Below the pieces are notes generated by a model. That model had not been told where the DNA came from. It did not search any database and saw nothing but the letters and a program-made list of their open reading frames with translations. Positions 22,430 through 33,975 of a stretch of DNA of 64,000 bases are shown here, in pieces (positions within the stretch are counted from its first letter, which is position 1; the number at the start of each line of letters is the position of its first letter). This DNA comes from Tetracentron sinense (taxonomy: Eukaryota; Streptophyta; Magnoliopsida; Trochodendrales; Trochodendraceae), in assembly GCA_015143295.1 (NCBI GenBank), contig CM026551.1, positions 45,124,034 through 45,188,033 of the forward strand, read 5' to 3'. A program made the translations under genes and the position numbers.

Positions 22430-23536
22430 TTTGGCTAAAGTGCCGCTCACACTCTTAGGATGGTAAGTGACCTAGATACATGATGGTTACCTTGGGTGAA
22501 ATTGTCCTCGATAACTTTATCATATACCCTAGGTGATTAGATATTGACCCAAGTTTGTTTTATAGCCTTCTGGATGGCCGATTAGTGTTTAAATGGGTTT
22601 TGTGCCTCAAAGGAGTGAAATTCAACACATACCATTCGAATGCCTGCTAGTCATTTGAAAGCCAAAGAATGGCTAGCCAGCCATTCGAACAACCTAATTG
22701 GAATTTGATTCCTATAGCTACCTGGTGGACCATTTTCAAGCCAAGCTCTGGCCATTCTCTAGGCCGTTCAAACGACCAGGAGGGCGTTCGAACGGCCCTT
22801 GTATATTGTGTTTCTAAACACATCTCGTTTTTGGCACGAAAATTGCCTTGAATATTTAAAGGATGATCCCTTAGCTCATTCTAAGGTTGAAGTGAGAGAG
22901 TTTAGAGGCTCCTCTGAATATTCTAGGGTTCTCCAATCCCCTCTTGGTGGATACCCTTTGTTCTCCTCTCTCATTCTCTAGATGATGCGAGATTGAACTT
23001 CTTACATCTTGTTCTTGCATTGATTGATCTTTGGTATGTTTGAGATCCCTTTAGAAGTGTTCTAAAACCTTCAAACCAGTTTTTAAACTTTGTGTGAGTG
23101 TTTGGTTAGCGTAAGCCAAAGCCATCGAGGACAGAGATCGATCTTTGGAGATCGTGGTTGAATAATTTGAGAAAGGTTGGCCAGTGAGGACCCGGAGTTG
23201 CTATTGCAGGGATCAAACGAGGAGTTTGTGGATTTCAAGACGAAGAATCTGTACCGAGGAACAGTGTTTGGTTTCCGGTTGTACAAGATTCGAGTCTTGT
23301 ACTTGATAACAATTCTCTTAGTGAATTTTGTGCTGGACTAGGTCCCGTAGTTTTTCCCAGAAGGGTTTTCTACCTAAAAAATCTCGTGTATTGTGAATTG
23401 TGTGTCTTCTACTATTTCCGCACTTGATCACTTTGTGTTTCATAACTTTGATTAATATATTGTTAAATTTAAAATTAGTAGAAATTGCTAGGAAGACCTA
23501 TTCACCCGCCCTCTAGGTCAAAGAAATCATTGAACA
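22430..23536 (+). mobile_element. Sirevirus-like Copia 5' LTR (element C)
   Basis: Ends ...TTGAACA shortly before TTGGTATCAGAGC. The upstream part carries a cluster of palindromic CCATTCGAATGC, CCATTCGAACAA, GCCGTTCAAACGACC and GGCGTTCGAACGGCC words (22637-22798), as described for Sirevirus LTRs, followed by ATATTTAAAGG (about 22852) as a TATA candidate. The ACCCGCCCTCTAGGTC word near the end is typical of this Copia group. The left boundary is approximate. Confidence 0.7.
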
Positions 23537-23549
23537 GGGATAGTTCAAT

Positions 23550-23561
23550 TGGTATCAGAGC
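23550..23561 (+). other. Primer-binding site of Copia element C
   Basis: TGGTATCAGAGC is an exact match to the tRNA-Met-complementary site, 13 bp after the LTR end. Confidence 0.92.
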
Positions 23562-23618
23562 AGGTTCACTCACAAGGTTGAACCCTTAAGTGTGAACTTG
23601 TTTATAAATCATTTATCG

Positions 23619-24838
23619 ATGACTACTCTAAAAGAGGGTGGTTTTGTCTCTCATTCCCCACTGTTTGATGGTAATAATTATCCTTAATGGAAAGCTCGAA
23701 TAAGAGCCTTTCTCAAATCAATAGACGAGAGAATTTGGATATCTGTTATAAATGAGTGGACTACGCCTACTAATGTTCTTGGTGATATAACCATCACTAA
23801 AGACTCCAAAGATTGGTCCTGAGATGAGCTTGAGACTAGTGGATGAAACACTAAGGGTCTCAATGCAATCTTCACTACAGTCACCGCAAAGGAGTTTTGA
23901 TGAATTTCTTCTTGTGAAATGGCAAAGGAGGTTTGGGACATTCTTGAGGGTACCACTACTGTTAAAATCTCAAAGCTTCAAATGCTCACAACCAAATTTG
24001 AAAACCTAAAAATAGAAGACAATGACACTTTTGATGAATTCTATGCCAAACGGAGTGACATTGTCAATTCTAGTTTCAATTTGGGTGAAAAACTAAGTGA
24101 GTCTAAATTTTTGAGAAAAATCCTTAGATCTCTTCCTGAGAGATTTCAATGTAAGGTCACTGCCATAAAAAAAAGAGCAAGAATGTAAATCTGTTGCCTT
24201 GAAATCTGTCAAAGAAACTTTTGATGAAGATGATAGTGACTCTGAAATAGGAGAGAGAATTGGCCTTATTTGTTAAGAAATTTCAGATAATTTTGAAAAC
24301 AAATAAAAGATTTAATACTAGACAAGGAGGAAAATATTTTGAAAAGCCAAAGTCAAAACTTTGGGAAAATAAAAAAAGTTTTAAAGGTGATGACAAGAAA
24401 TCTCGTGGCATCCAATGCTATGAATGCAAAGGATATGGTTATATCTCACTTGAATGCCCTAATGATTAGAAAAGTAAGGGAAAAGTGATGAATGCCACAT
24501 GAAATGACAGTGAAACCGAAAGTGAAAAATCTGATAGCTCTTCTTCGAGTGGAGAATCTACTAATCATATAGCCTTTATCGTCTCCCTGTCTGAGATTGT
24601 TGAAACTCTTCCAATGGTTAAAGAAAAAGAGAAGTGATGATAGTCAAGAGACCGAAACTAGTGAAGATAAGAGTCATAGTGACTCTGAATCTGATGTTGA
24701 TATGGACCCAGCTTATGAAAAACTATATTCTGAGAGTCTAAAGCTGAAGAAAGCAAAAATCTCTTTGAACAGAAAATTAAAAACAGTTTAACTTGAAAGA
24801 GATGATTACAAGCTAGATGCAGAAGGGAAGAGTGCTCA
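23619..24838 (+). pseudogene. Sirevirus-like Copia gag (element C), broken
   Basis: From ATG 23619 the frame reads MTTLKEGGFVSHSPLFDGNN, a stop where W is preceded, then WKARIRAFL, IDERIW, AKEVWDILEGTTTVKISKLQ, TFDEFYAKRSDIVNSS, FLRKILRSLPERFQCKVTAI and a zinc knuckle at 24416-24457 (CYECKGYGYISLEC). The knuckle has lost its histidine (Y instead of H in CX2CX4HX4C). An acidic serine-rich and coiled-coil part follows (24520-24790). This is the gag_pre/UBN2-type gag of Sirevirus-like Copia elements. Stops and frameshifts throughout make it dead. It is cut off at about 24840 by a minus-strand LTR. Confidence 0.88.
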
Positions 24839-24839
24839 C

Positions 24840-26321
24840 TTGCCCAAGTATTAACCCTAGAGGGGGGGGGGGGGGGGTGTGAATATGATCTTAGCAAATT
24901 TAAAGTTCTTCTTTGATTCTTAGTGTGGAATTTAATTTATCAAAGAATTAGCAATTAAAAAGATTAAATAATACAAATTAGAAAATTAAATGCGAGTTAG
25001 GGAAGACAAACATAACAATCTTGTTCACGAGGTTCAGCAATCTCGCCTACGTCCCCGCCTCAAGCTACCCGCGAGAGGATTCACCACGATTTGATTATTG
25101 TATAAACTTCTTACAAGTGAAGCCCAAACCTTTTACAATCCTTTTCCAGGTCAGGACCAGACTTTTACAATACCACTTTTGGGTGTGGATCAGACCTTTT
25201 TTGCAAGGGAACAATCCTCTCTTGACTTTCAGAAAGCCTTCAACTTCAATGCAAGAATCATCAAATTCTTAACTTTACAATATAAGTTTGTAGTTGGATT
25301 TGAATCCAAAAATTGCTCCTTGATTGAGTAGGATAAGATCCTTTTAATGCTCTAATAAAATCTCCCAAAAGTTGAAATTGAATAGCTCAGTAAACAGAGA
25401 ATTGGGGATTTCGGGTTTTTCACTAAGAATCTGAGAATTTTGCTTCTAATGAATGATGAATGATTATGGATTGATCAATATTTATTTTTCATTCATACAA
25501 GATCTCATTTTAAAGTTCAATAAAATCTATGGCCGTTGGTGGGGTAATTAATACAAACTACCCGTTAAAAAATAGCCGTTGAGGAGCATTTACTGCGTTT
25601 TACGATTCATCCAGTCAACTGGATGGATCATGTAATCGGTTGGATAGGCAAAATTTCCATCCGAATGCAGTTTAGCCTAGCAGAGCGTTTTTGGTCTATT
25701 CAATCGGCTGAATGACTTCATCCAGTTGACTGGATGGAGCAGATTTTGCTCAAACCCAGTTTTTCAAGATCATAAAGATGGGATTTGATTTCAAGGCCTT
25801 CTACCTCATCTTTAACATGATAAATACCATCTTTTTAGGTCCTTTAAATGATTTTTCAATTTGGTCATAAGGAACCTATAGTCATTCTAAGTTTTTGAGC
25901 TTTTCAACACCAACCATTGAGGACTTTTTACAAAAGTCCTAAAAACTCTCAAAGACAAAAAAAAATTAATTCTAAAACCATTTTTGAGAGAATTTTAACT
26001 TGATTCTTGGATCTTCAATAAGGTTTCAACTTTGAGATCTTGCAAGGCTTCTTCTTTTGATGGAGTATTGCGTGAACTCCAATTTGATCTTCTAGGATGA
26101 TTGAATCTTCTTTTGACTTTAATTGCAATATTCCTTGGATGCTTCTTTTTGCAACTTGGGTAGTAATTCCATATTTCTTGAGTTATATGTGTGACTAATA
26201 CTCTTGTTCACTGAATCTTACATAAACTTCAAGGAAACATTAATAACAAAATGATCATTCTATTAATGTGTTATCATCAAAATTATTAGAGGTACTTAGG
26301 GTTGTAACTTTTAGGCTAACA
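24840..26321 (-). mobile_element. Copia element B, 3' LTR (minus strand)
   Basis: On the minus strand the LTR starts TGTTAGCCTAAAAGTTACAA at 26321, right after a polypurine tract, and ends near 24840 with the CCCCCTCTAGGGTTAATACT block typical of such LTRs. It contains the CCAGTCAACTGGAT palindrome cluster (25607-25740). A homologous LTR (same block order near the end, 'ctcgcctacgtcc' words) is at 61399-62343. It lies inside the gag of element C, so it inserted later. Confidence 0.78.
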
Positions 26322-26335
26322 ATCTACCCTTTTTG
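26322..26335 (-). other. Polypurine tract of Copia element B
   Basis: On the minus strand CATCAAAAAGGGTAGAT precedes the TGTTAG start of the LTR, a one-base variant of the AAAAAGGGGGAGATTGTTAG junction common in Copia elements. Confidence 0.7.
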
Positions 26336-26835
26336 ATGATGACATATTAATGTAATGAGATGAGAATAAGCTCTCCTCAATATATATTTTCAATACAATT
26401 TTTTGAGGTAGGCTTCCCCTGAACATATGCACTAAAATATATATAAGACATGTTTTAATTTATTTTGCATAGTTTAGACAATTTCATTTCAAGGTCATGG
26501 TGCCAAATATGTTGCATATAAGGAATCAAGCATTGTAAGTTACATGAAGCCAAGTATTTGCAATTTTTGAATATGCTTTTCAATCATTCAAACAAATATC
26601 AAACCAATCAAGCATATATCATACATTGTAAATAATAGGAATTGAGGCTCAATGTGGAAAGTTTCTTTCATTCATAACAAGTATTTCATTTACATTAAAG
26701 AAACAAAAAAGATATAATCCATAATAAATTTGTATTTCGAAGACAAACAAAATACAACCATTACAGTCATTTCATCCAAAAAGAAATACAAAGGGAGATA
26801 CATCAATTTCATGTTTCTTCTCCCCCTGGGCATCA

Positions 26836-28749
26836 TAAAAAAAAATATAAGCAAATTTTTTTTTCTTCTCTCTTCCTTTTCTGAGACACCTTTGTCATAG
26901 ATTCTTTCCCCTTTGCTTGAGAGTCACTAGGAGAGCTATCGCTCGATATGATTTGCTCCTGGGGTCTCACAGGAACCTCTACATCCAATGGAATGGGAAT
27001 ATGAGATTGTTTATTATTGATATCCATCAACTCAATAACTATCTGAGTCACTCTGGAAGTTGACTCATGGATGATCGAAGCCTGAGCACCCACTAGAGAT
27101 GAAATCTGATGTATGAAAGAGCCCTGAACTCTTATTGCTTGATCGGTGCGAGAGATATCATCACTCAACTTCTTACTACTTACCAAGGCATCTACAGCCT
27201 TTCTCTCAATCAAGAAAATAATAGAGTCAACTCTATTCTTTATAACATCTCTAGCAACTCCAATCTCCTCTTTGAGAGGATCCACTGACTCAACTCTTGC
27301 TCTCAACTCAGTTTGAATGTTATCCATCCTAGTCTCAAGGGATGACAGTCTATCTCTGGTCTCTAACTGAAAAATCTGCATAGTCCCCTGAATCTCAGAC
27401 TGAAAGCTCACCATGCTATCCTTGATCATGGACTAAAAGCTGAGCATGCTCTCCATGCTAGACCCAATGGAGGCTATCTTACTTATCAGTAAGCTCATCT
27501 GATCTGCAAGCATCTCTGGTCTCCTTGGGGACTCATAATATGGTCCAGCATCCTCAAAATGAGGTGAGTCCTCTCTCTGATGAGATGACTCAGGGAATTC
27601 TGGCTCTATCTCTGGAATCTCTAACTCTGCTGCTGCTACTAAAGATGAAGGGATATTAGAAGGTCCAGGAGCTGAGGTAGATGGTTCAGGTACAAAAGGA
27701 GTAGGAATTATTGGAGTAGTCTTTGAGACTGGGGTGGAGTAGGAGCTAAAGTGATAGGCTCACTGTGAGGAGCTGAAGGAGGTTGTCTACTTGGAGCACA
27801 TGTGGAAGACTGGATAATGGATGGCTTAGGTATCCAGACCTTCATCACATTGTGCCAAAGGTAACCCATTCTCATCAGGTTGGAAGGACCATAGAAATCA
27901 TAGTCAGTAGAGGTTACTCTACCGGGGATGAAGTCTAATGGAAGCTCAAGATACTTGAAGAGGTGAGTGAGAGCTTGGCCATAGGGAAGGCATGCATTTT
28001 TCTTATCCATGCAGTCAACCATGGTGTGAATGATAAGGTATGAGAGATCAATATGGTGAATGATAAGGTATGAGAGATCAATATGCTTGGTGGTGAGGAT
28101 GCACCACATGAGGAACACATCAAAATAGGATACATAATTCCTACTGCCTAATCTAGGAATTAGATTATGTGAGATGATGTGATGAATGATTCGGGCCTTT
28201 TAAGTGAGGTCTTTGATTTTTGGTTTGAAAGCCTTTGAGATGTTTTGATTGACACAAATAAGTTTTAAGGCTTCCACGAGATCGAATCCTTCATGCACAG
28301 TCCATTCTTTCATAGTAAAGGATTGGAAATTCCCTACAGGAAGTTCAAGAGCAGTGGAAAATTCCCCAAGGGAAAAAGCAATTTTCTGCCCACAGAGAAA
28401 TGAGGTGATTAATTTCATGGGTAGAGAAATCATATTTCAGGTGGGTATAGAAGAGCTTGGAAAACTCTGGATACATTGGCTCACTAGCTTGAAGAAAAGA
28501 AAGTCAGTTTAGGGCTTGGAAGATTTTGATGATGTTTCCTAAATGCCAAGATTCTAGAGTAGAAGGGTTAAGGAACTTACCATAGACTATGGTTCTCAGA
28601 TTTATGGTTGCCTTGAATTTCTTTTCGAACTTGGGTGATCTGAACCTCGAAGAACCTTTGATAGATGAGGAAGAGGCTACGACCTTTCCTTTTTCTGGTT
28701 GCTCCTTGTTTGAGTTTGATTCTTCACTAGCATTCTTTGTTCTTTCCAT
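26836..28749 (-). pseudogene. Late (env-position) ORF of Copia element B, broken
   Basis: Located between RNase H and the 3' LTR, where Sirevirus-type elements carry an extra ORF. ATG at 28749 opens a basic Ser/Lys-rich head (MERTKNASEESNSNKEQPEK), followed by NLRTIVYGKFLNPSTLESW, then after stops ELPVGNFQSF, PYGQALTHLFKYLELPLDF, a Pro-rich linker near 27740-27830 and a 198-codon frame (27429-26836) predicted largely helical, ending in a Lys/Arg-rich tail. This is the plan of the 'putative plant transposon protein' family, whose role is unknown. At least three frame breaks. A perfect 30-bp duplication at 28026-28085 repeats ten residues (IDLSYLIIH). Confidence 0.65.
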
Positions 28750-28869
28750 TTGGAATTTAATTGAAGAGTTTGGAAGGAGTTTTGAATGATTTATGGAGGT
28801 TTAGAATGGTTGGATTTGAAGAAAAGGGTTTTGGAGGGAAGAGAGATCAAGGTTTGAATTGACGTTGAA

Positions 28870-29560
28870 ATTTCGGTTTCGAATAACCCCCGCCCGATAT
28901 CGAAATTGTTGTAATTTCGGAAGAGTCAATTTCGGATGAAATTTTGTTGATTTCAGATGAAATTTCGATTTTCCGGCCGAAATTTGATCACTTTTTATAT
29001 TATTTTTCAGTGATTTTTTTTTAATTTTTAAATATTTTTGTATATAGTATTAAATATATTTTTATATATTCAAAATTTAAATTACGTAATTTACTAGTAT
29101 ATTACAACTATATTATACTTTATAAACTATCCTGCAAAATAAAAAAATCACTGAAAAATATATAAATTAGGTATTTTAAATAAATTATGTATAAATAAGT
29201 TATATACTAGTAAGTATATTACTATATTTTTCAGTGATTTTTTTTATAAAGTATAATATAGTAATATACTAGTAAATTACATATTTTAAACTTTAAAAAT
29301 ATAAAAATATAATTAATACTATATACAAAAATATATATATAATACAAAAAAAAATCACTGAAAAATAAAAACAAAGTGATCAAATTTTGAACCCGAAATT
29401 TCAGAATATTTCAGCGAAATTTCGGATCAGATTTCGAAATAATATTTTATTATTAAATGAGATTTCGGCGAGATGTCTCCTGAAATTCTGATATTTTGGA
29501 AAATTTGTTTCAGGTGGGACTTCCAACATCACCCAAAATTTCAAAATTTTAAACCTTGGA
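28870..29560. mobile_element. Long foldback element (about 690 bp)
   Basis: Two arms rich in GAAATTTCGG words (28870-28990 and 29385-29560) flank an AT-rich palindromic core. TTTTTCAGTGATTTTTTTT at about 29004 pairs with AAAAAAAATCACTGAAAAA at about 29348, and GATCAC/GTGATC pair outside them; a second copy of the CACTGAAAAATAT hairpin sits in the middle (about 29140-29240). It separates the late ORF from its putative promoter. Confidence 0.65.
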
Positions 29561-29604
29561 GGAGATAACGGATTTGGAATAGGAAAGTTTCAAATGATCG
29601 TGTA

Positions 29605-29860
29605 ATTTGGGATTTTTAAAGGTTATATTTATAGGCTAACACCATCTAGTCGATTGGTTGGACCATCTGATCGGCTGGATGGACTAAATCCCTCTAAGTC
29701 AAGTTTTCTTCTATTTATTCGATTGGATGCACTATCCAATCAACTGGATAGAAGGAATTCTATCTAAATAGAACATATACTCAACTTGGCCGGTTTTCTT
29801 CTATTTAACTAACTAGATGCTCTATACAGTCGACTGGATAGAAGAAAAAACATAATTTTT
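29605..29860 (-). promoter_or_regulatory. Putative internal promoter for the late ORF
   Basis: On the minus strand a TATA box, GCCTATAAATATAACC (about 29617-29634), lies downstream of at least three palindromic CCAGTCGACTGGAT-like words (29660-29850). The same words in the same relation to an AT-rich TATA candidate occur in this element's LTR at 25607-25740. The block may be a remnant LTR or a true subgenomic promoter; the sequence alone does not decide. Confidence 0.4.
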
Positions 29861-30044
29861 ATTTTCTTCTAATCCAATCACCTTTTCATTTTGCATTTGT
29901 TAATCATTCAAAATCTTTAATTAAGCATTATTAATCATTCAAAAATAATATTTAGCATTTTTTATGATTATTTTAAATAAAATAATCAAACAAAAGCATT
30001 ATGCATTTAACTCATTTTTCAATGAACAATTGGCATCACAAGGA

Positions 30045-31850
30045 ATCATTAGATATCATATAAGATCATTAGGCTTGCCTATCCCTAGTTCTCTTCTCAA
30101 TGTACTAAATCTATCATGTTGGAGGATTTTTGTAAATATATCGACAAGTTATTTATTTGTATCAACAAATTCCAACATAACATCCTCATTTTTAACATGA
30201 TCTCTTATGAAGTGATATCTTATCTCAATATGTTTAGTTCTTGAGTGTTGTATGAGATTTTTAGTCATGCAAATTGCACTAGTGTTATCACATTGAATTG
30301 AAATTTTGTATACTAAAGTTTAAAGTCTTCCAATTTTTGTTTCATGTATAGAGTTTGAGCACAATAACTCTCAGCTGCTACATACTCAGTCTCGACTGTA
30401 GATAGAGTTACAGAGTTTTGTTTCTTGCTAAACCATGAAACAAGTGAGTATCCTAAGAAGTGACAAGTGCCACTTGTGCTCTTTCTATCAACTTTGCATC
30501 TAGCAAAGTTAGCATCAGAATAACTAACTAAGTCAAGTGATGTGTTCTTTGGATACCACAATCCTAATTCAATTGTGCTTAGTAAGTACCTAAAAATTCT
30601 TTTGACATCCATCATATGTGATTCTTTTGGACAAAATTGGAATCTAGCACATATGCATACACTAAACATCATGTCAAGCCTACTTGCAGTCAAATAGAGT
30701 AAACTTCCTATCATGCCTCTATATTTCTTTCCATAAATATTTTTGTCTTTTATATCCTTATGAAGTTTGGTTGATTGACTCATAGGAGTATCAATTTCTT
30801 TTCCATTATCCATACCAAACCTCTTAAGTAACTCTTTAATATACTTGCCTTGATTAATGAAAGTTCCTTGAGTAGTTTGCTTAATTCGAAGTCCAAGGAA
30901 GAAGGTTAATTCTCCCATCATGCTCATTTCAAGTTTATCTTGCATGTATTTAGCAAACTCTTAAAAAGTGATTCATTAGTTGATCCAAAAATGATATCAT
31001 CCACATGTATTTGAATAATTAGCATGTCATCATTTTTATTTTTCACAAATAAGGTTGTATCAATCTTTCCTCTAATGAATTCATTATCAAGCAAGAAACC
31101 ACTTAACCTATTATACCAAGCTCTATGAGCTTGTTTTAATCCATATAAGTATTTGGTTAATTTAAATACATAATTTGGAAACTAATGATCTTCAAAGCAT
31201 GTGGATTGTTCAACATAAACTTCTTCTGAAATATATCTATTTAAGAAGATACTCTTTACAACCATTTGAAAGAATTTAAAGTCTTTATAACTTGCAAAGG
31301 TAAGTAGCATTCTAATGGCTTCAAGTCTAGCAACCGGGGCAAAAGTTTCTTCATAATCTATATCTTCTTCTTAGTTATAACCTTGTGCTACCAATCTTGT
31401 CTTATATTTTATTATATTTTTATATTCATCCTTTTTATTCCTAAAGACCCATTTAGTAGCAATAATAGATTTATCCTTTGGCCTAGGTAATAAATCTCAT
31501 ACTTGGTTCCTTTCAAATTGATTTAATTCCTCTTGCATTGCAATCCCCCAAGATTCATCTTCAATAGCTTCTAAGGCATTCTTGGGTTCAATTTGAGATA
31601 AGAATGTAAGGTTATTATAAATATTTCTTCTAGTCCTAATCCCTTGTTCCACATCACTAAGTATTAGTTCCTTAGGGTGATCCTTTTATTAATCTCCATG
31701 CTTTAGGAAGTTGATACTCATTTTCTTCCTCATTTTCAACTTCAATAGATTTATCATTATTGTTGGAGTCTTCTTATTCATTATTTTTATCTTTATCAAT
31801 TTTTATATTTGAGATTTCTTTTGAAAGATTTTCAAATTTATTACTAATCT
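30045..31850 (-). pseudogene. Copia pol: reverse transcriptase and RNase H, broken
   Basis: On the minus strand from about 31600: ALEAIEDESWGIAMQEELNQ, SIIATKWVFRNKKDEYKN, LVAQGYN, YEETFAPVARLEAIR, LTKYLYGLKQAHRAWYNRL, then the catalytic site as IHVDDIIFGS (30996-31007; usual YVDD has become HVDD). From 30945 a 210-codon open frame continues with GELTFFLGLRIKQ, YRGMIGSLLYLTASR, VSYSDANFARCKVDRKSTSG, and RNase H motifs SVTLSTVETEYVA and, after a frameshift, QCDNTSAICMTKNLIQHSRT and IEIRYHFIRDHV. Stops and a frameshift near 30950 inactivate it. Integrase is absent because the Ogre-type LTR interrupts the element at 31852. Confidence 0.92.
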
Positions 31851-31851
31851 C

Positions 31852-33975
31852 TGTAAGTACCCAATTTTTACACCCTTACACCCTTCCCTAACTATGGTTA
31901 AGCCCATTAACCATGGTTATCCCCAATCGAGTCTAGTCAAACCCTAGTTAAACCCTGGTTATACCCTAGGTCTAACCCTAAGACAAACCCTAACCCTAGG
32001 TAAGCTCTGGTCAAGCCATAAACCCTAGCAACCCTAGGTAAATCCTGAACCCGAACCCTAGGCCTAACCCTAGGTAAGTCTTAAGTCAAACCTCAGGCCT
32101 AACCCTAAGTAAATCATGGTTAAACCCTAGGCCTAATCCTAGGTCCACCCAGGGTCCATTTCAAGCCAAAAACCTCAAAAACCGTAACCAAACAGCCTTG
32201 TGGGCCCAAACATGAGCCTACAAGCCTTTAGAGCCTAGTACAATGGGGCCCACCTGCCTATTTCAAAAAATTTGAATAATGTATTACCGCCACTATCAGA
32301 TATGGCAAAATATACAGTGCTTTCGGCCCAAGTGTGTAAGGGCTAGGCCTTTTATGAAAAATATCCTAAATGGCGGTAATAGCATTACCACCATTCCCAT
32401 TTGACCTTCTTCAGGAATGACAATAGTATTATTACCGCTATTACCTGTTCTCTGCAAATTCGGGCACTGCACCCCTCTTGGCCACCTCAAATCCTATCTA
32501 GTTTGTCCCCCACACCGAGTTTAATGCCTAGAATACCCCAAGCCTTCCCTCCAACTCTTATCTAAACCCTCATCTTCTACAGTTCAATCCACTCAAAAAA
32601 ATTCCATAGCCAAGCTCTGCTCCACTTCGGCCAGCCCCCCTCTAGCCTTTCTCCAGCCTCGGTTCTCCATTAAGGCAGACCCATAGGCTCCTAGGGAATC
32701 CTTCAAACCTCACCTAGGTCCGCCACCTCCACTGTTAGCAGGTAAAACAGCATCACCGAAAGCAACAGCAGGGTAAAACCCCCTACCCCTTTTTTTCTAT
32801 TTTGTTAAAGCTCTGTAAGGACCCCTGGTCCTATTCTAGGGGTCCATTGTATTCTCTTATCGCTGTATTTGCATGGTAGCAGCCCAGTTCAGGGGCCCCC
32901 AACATTCCTCATAGGCATGGGAGATCCCTTGAGGCTTATCACTTTGACACAATGGTCACCGCAAGCACGCCACCTCCACAGACTCCCTGGGGGACCCTCA
33001 ATCCATGAGGAACCCCCTAGGGAAGCCCTGGTTTAGTCCAGGTTTGGGAAAATTTAGTTTCTGAGCAAATCCAGAAATGGCGGTAGAATAACTACTGCCA
33101 TTCCTGGCACTCTCATTCTCAACACTATAGCATCCCTTTCAGTGGGCCCTGGTCTAATCCAGGGCCATGGCTTGACTCCCCTGACCCTCCTCAACTTGGC
33201 CTAGTCCTTGTAGGCCCAGCCCATGCCTTTAACCATGGTTAATTTGGCTTAAACTATACCTTGTCCAGAATAGCGGTAATCTATCTACCGCCATTACAGT
33301 CAACCAACTACAAGGCCTTTGGCCCAATGTAGGGCCCACTCCAGAGCAGTTCCAGGGCCCAAGATCTTTAGGGCACTTCCTTCTTCACCCTTGTGGGTTC
33401 ATAACCCCATGGGTTAGTCCCTAACTCAAGATACAGAGTCACAAACCAGGGTAAAAATGTTACTGTAATGGCGGTAATCTCATTACCGCTATTCTTAACC
33501 TTCTATGATTTTGGGCTGTGCATAGGACCCAGACCAAGTAAGAGGCCAGTGTAGGCACTGCCATGCTCACTGGGCCTAATTCTGACCAGACCACTGCCTT
33601 AACTGGGGTTAACCTAACCCCGGTTAACATTTAACCATGGTTAAGCTTCCTCAACCCATGGAAAAAATCTGGAAAAATCATAAAAATTCTATAATATTGT
33701 TATGCACCCAAAATGTTACTGCTTTGGCCTTCTCACCATGGTTAGAAACCCTAACCATGGTTACTTTACCATTTTAACCCCAGTTAACAATTCTAACCTC
33801 GGTTAAATTGATTTTTGGCCCACTGGGCCAAAATCCCTTAACCTGTCGGGCTCACACTTGGCCTACCGGGCTTGACCATATCTCTCTTAATTATGGTTAG
33901 CAACCCTAATCATGGTTAGTTTGACCTACCCCCGGTTAGTATCCCTAACCTTGGTCAAACTTTGTTTTAGCCTAC
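31852..33975 (+). mobile_element. Tat/Ogre-type LTR, second copy, 3' truncated
   Basis: Starts TGTAAGTACCCAATTTTTAC and runs collinear with the minus strand of 8323-6170: telomere-like CCCTAG words, GGCGGTA hairpins, the 'cctaccgggc' and TTAACCATGGTTA palindromes. It breaks off near 33975, lacking the last about 525 bp present in the other copy, where a GCGATCGATCGC word starts foreign sequence. The LTR interrupts the minus-strand Copia pol. Confidence 0.8.
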
